DNA from: Daedaleopsis sinensis
Lineage: Eukaryota > Basidiomycota > Agaricomycetes > Polyporales > Polyporaceae
Assembly (NCBI GenBank): GCA_033807695.1
Contig: CM066303.1
Coordinates: 3,472,001 to 3,536,000, forward strand
Length of the DNA: 64,000 bases
Reading direction: 5' to 3'
The translations under genes were made by a program, and so were the position numbers. The notes under the pieces were generated by a model. It was not told where the DNA came from. It made no database searches and was given only the letters and a program-made list of their open reading frames with translations. This document shows, piece by piece, positions 57,051 through 64,000 of the stretch; the first letter of the stretch is position 1, and each line of letters opens with the position of its first letter.

Positions 57051-60000
57051 GGCGGCTCTAGACGCTCCATCGCGTTTACGAGCCCGTGCACTCGAAAGTA
57101 CACTCCCCTACATGCAAGAGCGCGGGGGTGTATGACAGCCTCAGCGCAGGCCAATAGCGTCCATGAAAAACTCAGGAGGGCTGGTCTCTGGCGGATGATG
57201 TTCGGGAGGTGTACGCGGGACCGGAGCTGGGCTGCAGCGCGCCGTCAACTTCCCCCCGACGTACAGGTTCACGCACTTCAGCAAACACATCGGTCACACG
57301 CGCATCCGAGTCGGCCACCTGCTCGCGCTCTGGGAGCTCGAGGAGACGCACATCGCGTCCGTGTCGGATGAGCAGCCCACTCATCGCTGCCGCGCACTCG
57401 TTCCACGACCGCAGGCCGCAGAGACGCGACCGGCCGAACGCTGGCGGACATCGAACACACCTCGTGTTGGGTCGGCTCGACGAGGAGGGGGGGAACAGGC
57501 CCACGACTTCGCCGACGGTGACGGCTGTGATGGAGGCCGTGGCCGAGATGCGGGGCAGGCGAGACCGAGACGTGCGGCAGGGAGCTGTCGGCCCACCCGA
57601 TATCGGTGTCCGAGTCCAGTGACGAGGAGGAGCAGCGAGGGGAATGTCGTATGGGGTTGAGACAGAAATGGCAGCGTCGAGGTGGGGTGGTTGCGGCGGC
57701 TCGCACAAGTATGTATTATAATATAGCGCAAGGTGGTCTACACACACCGCGATCCCATGCGATCTCGGGCGAGCGTACCCGAGGCTGGCCGACGCGCATG
57801 CACCACTCACCGTTTGAGAGCGCAGAGCCTACGTGTCGCTTCACTCGGACCTCTCGAGATGAGGGGCGTGAGCGCATGTTCCCGAATACCAGTAATGCGT
57901 AGTCGCGGTCGTCCTGCGGTGCTAGACGGAGCGGCCGCGTCGGCGTAGGGTACCGGTGTGTGGCTCGTTTCTCGGCGCCGTCTCGAGCGTGCACGCCATG
58001 TCAGCGTCCAGACAGCCCATCCCGACACACAACGCACCTGGCGTCCGTTGCGCTGCACTGAGGGCGTTATGCGCGTGCGGACTGCGTCGCGGGGGATGCG
58101 GTCGTACCGTGTGTATGTGTGTCGATAGACAGCGCACGAGGTGCATGTTGCTCCGTTTTGGTCCTTGCGTACGGAAAGGCAGGATGTCGTATCGTACCTT
58201 TCAAAGATGAGATGTACAACGTCCGCCTCCAATGCAGCGTACGAGCAAGAAGCGCATGCGTTTGGTCGGGTAGGGTGCCCCGGGACGTTGCCCTCGTGGC
58301 GGCGGCCTCCTCGTGCGTACGTATCCGATTCCGATTTCGCATGTTGCCGCGCCGACGCATCCAGCGTCCACTCTCGGGTCCTGTGCAAGTCTGTGAGAAG
58401 CGCAAAATAAGCATCGTACGTCCTGCATGCAGCATGGCGGCGCATCCTGCACATCTCATCCTCGATAAGTGCAGGATGCCCTTCCGACGCGGTCTCTCCT
58501 CGTACCTATCGGGATTCGTCCCGGGTGTTGAGGGATGAGCGCGGGGCGTCACATCGCGGGCCGTGACACCGTGAAGGAATACACCTCGGGAGTGGTCGTG
58601 CCGCGTCGACGACGTCCCGGTTCGCTGGATCGATGGGGTACCAGGGGCCAACGCATCCGGCGTCCGTTTCCGCGTCGGCCTTGCACTGAGTCACGTCGAC
58701 TGTCTACAGGAAGTTCAAAATGAGCGCATCACACGCGTGTGCGGTCGATGCATACGGCACATCCTGCACATATCGTCCCGAAAACGAGATGTGTAGGATG
58801 TGCCTGTCGGGAGATCTGTGCTCGTACTCGTACCTGTCGGCTTCGTCGAGCCCAGCCAGCGTCCAGTGTCCAGATGGATATCGCACTGCGTTCCCCAGAC
58901 GGTGCATGATGCGCATGCAGTGGGCGGTTAGAGCGCACAGGAGCGCACGGAGAATCGGTAGGTTCTCCCGGTGGCGTGCAAGACAGCTCTGCGCGCACCC
59001 AACGCGACGCGTCAAGGACGAGACGAGTAGAATGTGCCTCCGGAGACTGTGCTCGCACACGCATCTACCGGCTTTGTCGCGGTCGGCCGCACGTGTCCAG
59101 ATGGATACGGTGTTGGGTTCGAAAGGATCGCGAGGACGGCGATGGGCATGATACGAGTGTAGCACGCATTCGGGGAGAGGACGACCCACGTTGAGGACGC
59201 ACCGGTGGGTCGGATGCGTACGGCAGGCGTTCTTGGGGACGTCGGGGACGCGTTCAAGCGCATAGAGCGCATCTAACATGCGCACAGCGAGCGGATTGGA
59301 TGACCACCAGGGAGCCGCCGAACGATGTCATGCGCATGGAGCGCATTGGAAAGGTAGGCCTGGGGGCGTGCAAGACAGCGCAGCCCAAGTTTGCGAGCAC
59401 CAGACGCGTGCGCTGTCTCCAACACGGCGGCGTGGTCTTCGGACTTGTCTGTGGTGGGATCGTATTGGTGTCTCAAGGATGGACACGTGCCAAACGCTCG
59501 GACACGTACTACGCGTCCGGGACACGCTTCCCAGACCCTAAGCAGAGAGGAAACGTACGGTGGGTGAGCGGCAGTATGCGCACGGAGCGCATCTTGACGG
59601 GGATGTACCACAGTTTATCGGACCTCGTGTAGCGGCGAATGCAGAAGTAGGGACTCACCTGTAGACCATACCCCTCGTACACTATACATCCCTCGAATCG
59701 CCCTTTCGCTGCCGTTCAACCGGACTACACATTTGCGTCCTTTCTGAGAGGGCGGGGACCGGGCAGGCGCAGGTTCGAGGGGACGCGCAGGGTGCGTTGC
59801 ACAGGGGCAGGGGAGTCGACTGGCACCGGTAGCGCACAGACTCGGAGGGAGAGCGCAAGAGAGGATGCATGCAACGGCGGCGGAGACGAGAACGAGAGAA
59901 CGAGTGAGAGCGCCCACGTATGGATGCGCGTCATCGTTTCTGCCGCAAGCGCCAAAACAAGACCAGGGCGCCTGCAGACTGCTCCTCCTCCTTCATCCTC

Positions 60001-61074
60001 GTCTCTATCCTTGGTCCTCCTCACGCTGCTGCTGTCTACTGCTCTGCTCATCCAGACCTCTTGTCTTCGCCTCGTTCTGATTGCTCTACCCTGGGTCTCT
60101 CCCTCGTCAGTACTGCCTTACGCTCACCCGACTCCGACTCGACGCGTCTCTCTTGTGACTATCCCTATGCGCTTTGCTCGCCGGCCTCCCCGAGGCTTCT
60201 TCGAGACTACTGGAGTTCAGCTCACGGTTATATGCCAGTTTGCCAGGTAAATGATGTATCCGCATCGTCTAGATCCACCCCACACGCTGCCAGTATGTAC
60301 TCCTGTCCCTCGTCTCGCCCGTCTATCCGCTTCGGGCACGAATGCTCGATGTTGCATCTGCTTGGTGTGGTGTTTGTGCTATCTGTATGCATGCGAACTC
60401 TGCCTAGCATACGTAGAGTGCCATCTGGACCACTCTCCCGTACTTCACGCTTGACTCCGGCCCTAAGCGATTTTTTCACGACTCGTATCGTCTGACACCG
60501 TGAATTTCCAGGTCGCGCGTTTTTTGCCACTCGCACATGACCTGGTAGCCCCCGCAAACAAGAAGTTGTAGATGCTTACTGCACATCTGCTCCCATCAAG
60601 TACGGTATGTTCGTCCCCTCCTCACCACTCGTCCGCGCTCAGCTGCATCCCACGCTCAGCAGCACGGACTCCGTGTTACAACGTCTCCAGCCCACGTGAA
60701 TATCCTGACGATTCAAATCGTCGGCTTTCAAGCCTTCTCGCAAGCAATCGGACAATTCCTGGTTCTCGCCACTCTCGATTGCTACGGCTATGCGTGTTCT
60801 TCGCCGCGCTCGACAACACAGCCTGCCGAACCAGCCGTAGATTACCGTTTCCTCCCCCCCTTCCCCTGCTCGGAGCTCTATACGCTTCTCGGCTGTGTCG
60901 ACGGCTCCATCGAGACTCTAACGATCTTCATGGGGGTTCACGTCGCCGCTCGCTACAGGACACCAGCCCGAACCTCCTCGGTGTGCTCCCCTCCCTACCC
61001 TTCTGCCCTGAAACCACAAGATCGGCTGCTGTTCGCGCAGTGGTGCATTGGTGCGTCGTGTTTAGTGATGTAGG

Positions 61075-61830
61075 GTCTCTTCGGCCTCCTGCGCGCCGAG
61101 GACGACACCGTCGAAGCTCCGCACGCGCGACGCGAGTACGAAGACATCATTGCGAATGTCGCACTCGAGAAGGAGCATTCCACTCGTAGCGTATACGTCT
61201 CCATGTTCTTCGGCCTACGCCGGCCTGCACGCCGCGCGTCGTGTGCAGCTCTCCATTGGCTTCAAGTCGTCCAGGAGTACGTACGACACCCCTTCCGACC
61301 TTCTCGTCGACCACCATCGACCGCCTCGGTCGTCGCGTCGAGCTCTGTGGGGGCGCCCTCGGCCAGGGCATCCCGCTCATCCACCGCGGCGCGTTCGCAT
61401 GGCTGCTGAAGGACCACTCGGAGAAGTCGGCGCAGTAAGGCCTCACGGCGGTGCGCTTTGTGTTGATGTATGCGCGCGGTGGGGAACGCGTTTGTGTCTT
61501 CGGCTGGTCGATCGGTGCGCGTTCTCTAGTCGTGTTGGGCTTGGCGATATGGGCGCTGACAGCGCGTCGCGCGCACTCGCTCACGACTGTCAACAGACAA
61601 CGGGCGGCTGACACTCCTGAACCTGGTCATGTTCGCGCAGATCGGACAGAACACGCTGCACGTCTCCGGCACGATCAACCTCCTGAGCATCCCGCTGGTG
61701 TGGGCGTTCTATCCCGAGACCGCGAACCGGACGGTCGAGGAGCTGGACTACCTGTTCATGAGGAAGAGCCCGTTCGTGCGTGCGGGACGAGTAAGCGAAC
61801 TTATAGAAGATGAAGGAGGAGGCGGAGCGG
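61075..61830 (+). pseudogene. MFS sugar-transporter relic (unit D)
   Basis: Fragments in the right order but in different frames: LRAEDDTVEAPHARREYEDI followed by SVYVSMFFG (central loop of fungal sugar transporters), WLQVVQEY, DRLGRRVELCGGALGQGI (the D-x-x-GRR motif), and after a gap MFAQIGQNTLHVSGTINLLS then WAFYPETANRTVEELDYLF (the C-terminal PET-x-x-R-T-x-E-E signature of this family). The N-terminal half is missing or unreadable. Frame changes and stops make it a pseudogene of a proton-coupled sugar permease. Confidence 0.72.
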
Positions 61831-63207
61831 AACCGCGTGGGGGGAAGGATGGCGCTGCCGGATGCGGAGCAGCACCATCGACACCTCGCACTCGCGCACG
61901 ATTGCGCGTCTTCACGATCCAGACACGTCCTCGCCAAACACTGTTCCGTTCCCCGCCTAGTGTGCGTCTAACGGCGTATCCTGCATCCCCGCCACTCATG
62001 GCACCTATCTCATGGGTCCTCATCACTTAGACACACACGACGTCTTCGCGGCGCACCGGCTCACAAGTATGTATATCTTCTCATCGAAGATCCCACATCT
62101 CTTGGACCCGGCTGATTTCAGCTAGGAAGCGTGACATTCTCCGCTCGGATGACTGTATGTCCTGAATGATGCTCGCGACATTGTCGTACACAGGTTGTGT
62201 CATATTGGTAAGTCTAACAACCACTTCGTGCATTAATCAAGGCGGCCTCGCAGTCTGACACGCCTACGTACAGCGGATGTACCTCGCTCACGTCGTCGGA
62301 TCGTGGAAATCGAACGGACGGCATCTGTCCAGCTCCTTAATGTTTCTCGCGAATACCTGGGTACTTTTCCAACAACGTGAACGTTCGTCGAGGTTGGCCA
62401 GTCATTCATGGTGAATGCGCACCCTCCTCTCACGCCCATATCCGAGCACTAACAGTCATATAAAAAATGCAGGCGCTGTCCCCAATGCACGATCGACTTT
62501 CTAAGATGTATATTCACTCACTTTGAATGTATCCACACTCTCAGTAGACGCAACCAGCAGATCAGATACGCGAACCGTGCTGTATATTACGACGTACTGG
62601 CTCGGTCCCCTACCGTGGGGGGCGGCGAGTGTGTGCACTTCGCGAGTAATCCGCCACAAGCTATAGGAGCAGAGTACGATCGCGCCAGATCGCACAGCTA
62701 CAATGGCTGTGTCCGAACTGCTTCGACTGGTAAGTGTGCATATGCGCACTGCCCAGCCGCATTTATACCGGCCGAACGTTCGTCGCAAAGATCTAGGTCA
62801 CTTTCTTACCGTCGCTAGGAGCCTTGTAAGACTAACACAGCTCAATACCTCGAGCACATTGATTAGCTTTCAATGGCCTGAACGACGACGTCCGGGGGAC
62901 ACCGCATGACACAAAGTGGTCACTCGCGGTGTGAAGATGGGGGAGGAGGGATTGTATTTAAGAATAGCAGGCGCACATGTCTTAGCCGATTGCGATTGAC
63001 GCACCAAGTTCAATTTGTTTGCTAATAGTACTGTCATGAACGATACATTCGGCGGACCTTAATAATAGACATTCGAGATAAGGTTTGACAGCTCTGAGTG
63101 TCTTCTTCGGTCCTCGTGCTGGTTCAGAGCGCGCAGGAGCGTGCTTAGTGCGGACACGTGGCCCACGCACTCTGTCCCCTTCCTCTGCCATCTCCAACGG
63201 TCCCCCG

Positions 63208-64000
63208 TATTGGAAATAGGCAAGAACACGAGCAGAGCGACGACGAGCGAAGCGGAAGGATGCAACAGGACTAGAGATTTTGATGTATCTACAATGTACA
63301 GTAGATACTACGCGGAATAAGGTTTCGGCCATGGCCGAGCTGTACAGTACCGCCCTAAGCGCTCTACAAGCGCCGGGTTACTTTCAACACGCCCCTTAAG
63401 CCTGCGCTTGTGAGCAAGAGCCATTAGTACAAGCGGAGAACCTCAGTGTCCGAATCATCTATCCCAAAACGCGCAACGTGCGATGAGAGACGCCCCTCCC
63501 CATCACCACCTTCCTCCTCCCTGCCTCGAGTCTTCTTCGGCTTAGCAAACGACTTGGGAGTCGGGCACTCACGAATGTAGTGGCCAACACTCCGCAGAGG
63601 TGGCAGGTGACTTCGCCACGAGCGACGAGCGCATGAGCGCTGGAGAAGTCCGAAGCACTGGCCTGGGCACGACGAAGTTGAGCTTCGAAGCCAGTGATGC
63701 GAGTGGTGACAGCAGAGATGGTGAGCGAGTCGAACGGAAGGGACTCGAGCTGCGTGAGGACGGGGGCATAATCGGGGGAAAGGCCTTCGGTGATGACGAG
63801 GATGATGTCGATGGTCGTGGCGGGACAAGGGGTGTGAGAGAGCTCGAGAGCTCGTGCACGAACACGACCGATCCAGCCGATGGCGGACTCGTCCTCGTTC
63901 TTGACCATGCGAAGGAAGGAGCGACGGAGAGAGAGGGCAGAATTGACTGACGAAGAACGATGCACCTGCTCGAGCGCTTCCCACATCTCGCGAGGGTTTT
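63208..64000 (-). mobile_element. Second gag-only LTR retroelement (partial)
   Basis: Same element as 40165-41574. The LTR at 63208-63389 differs from the other copy by one base (GCCGGGTTAC against GCCAGGTTAC). The gag region is nearly identical but lacks one base near 63592, within the zinc-knuckle codons, which shifts the frame. The right part lies beyond the window. It sits a few tens of bases before where a fourth DUF6535 start codon would be expected; the candidate target duplication CCCCG (63203-63207) cannot be verified. Confidence 0.9.
63424..64000 (-). pseudogene. Gag-like gene with frameshift (partial)
   Basis: N-terminal coding begins outside the window. MWEALEQVHRSS and SLRRSFLRMVK are present. 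The frame then reads GEVTCHLCGVLATTFV instead of CHLCGGVGHYIREC because one C is missing near 63592. Downstream residues (GHYIRECPTPKSFAKPKK) lie in another frame. The zinc knuckle is thus broken in this copy. Confidence 0.8.

Larger units (their letters stand above)
47991..58750 (+). repeat. Tandem array unit C (about 10.8 kb)
   Basis: Collinear with A/B but clearly diverged. Landmarks: palindrome 48003-48045, GC-rich block near 48985, donor-like segment near 49475, a variable slot 49660-52090 in which I recognise nothing, landmark TCCTGAGCGATGTTCGCGACAT near 52092, DUF6535 gene 53122-55634, zinc-finger relic about 56900-57050, TATGTATTATAATATAGCGC at about 57708 (shared with unit A near 36427), and a second palindrome 58436-58480. 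The long gene-free parts (48046-53121, 55635-56900, 57050-58430) contain only short composition-driven frames. Confidence 0.8.
58751..64000 (+). repeat. Tandem array unit D (partial, runs off the right edge)
   Basis: Begins with palindrome 58756-58804 and further GC-rich repeats to about 59350. A block near 59760 matches 28300/38380/48985. The segment near 60610 (CATCAAGTACGGTATGTTCGTC) matches 29134, the landmark near 62157 matches 30745, and 63060-63207 matches the sequence just upstream of the DUF6535 start in A, B and C. The variable slot holds a sugar-transporter relic instead of the secreted-protein pseudogene. A second gag-only LTR element interrupts it at 63208. No other gene is seen in 58810-61074 or 61831-63207. 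Confidence 0.8.

Noticed and set aside
37594..58804. Repeated palindromes read as a CRISPR-like array
   Set aside because: Copies are far apart, imperfect, without regular spacers, and in a eukaryotic genome.

Overview
The window is nuclear DNA of a basidiomycete fungus, most likely an agaricomycete (a mushroom or wood-rot relative). The evidence is the many short GT-AG introns (about 40-70 nt), KDZ transposases with CxC2 cysteine clusters, a fungal TET/JBP dioxygenase, and repeated DUF6535 membrane-protein genes. Almost everything recognisable is mobile or repeated DNA; I found no housekeeping gene, rRNA, tRNA or CRISPR array.

Positions 1-6394 hold a KDZ transposase (minus strand, running off the left edge), a gene with an RNase H1 N-terminal (viroplasmin-like) domain (minus), and a divergent gene for a large nuclear-looking protein with a WFRNR motif (plus). 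A 93-bp minisatellite of eight units follows (7004-7747).

Positions 8297-26826 form one large KDZ transposon. It is bounded by near-identical inverted repeats of 395 and 385 bp. Inside, in order, are a KDZ transposase with two late nonsense codons, an intact TET/JBP dioxygenase gene transcribed away from it, a small basic protein gene, a gene with two viroplasmin-like domains, and a divergent large cargo gene paralogous to the one at 3940-6394. That last gene is split by a complete hAT transposon (19551-24627; 17-bp terminal repeats, 8-bp target duplication CGACTGCG) carrying an apparently intact transposase and a second unknown gene. Joining the two sides of the hAT target site gives an uninterrupted reading frame. 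The same pair of divergent cargo genes occurs next to both KDZ transposases, so it looks like a standing cargo module of this transposon family. Such elements could couple a transposase with a DNA-base oxidising enzyme and accessory nucleic-acid-binding proteins; the coupling is inference.

Immediately right of the KDZ transposon is the 3' end of a Ty1/copia polyprotein with a candidate LTR. A 59-nt GT-AG segment in that LTR is missing precisely from an adjacent second copy.

From about 27655 to the right edge the sequence is a tandem array of about 10-kb units (A, B, C and a partial D). Each unit has palindromic GC-rich repeats, a variable slot (secreted-protein pseudogene in A and B, unrecognised DNA in C, sugar-transporter relic in D), a DUF6535 gene, and degraded zinc-finger-like relics. 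A and B are nearly identical over about 6 kb, ending abruptly inside the DUF6535 gene; beyond that point A resembles C more than B, which suggests gene conversion or unequal exchange. Unit B contains a 1410-bp gag-only LTR retroelement with a 5-bp target duplication whose empty site is preserved in unit A; another copy begins at 63208 and runs off the window.
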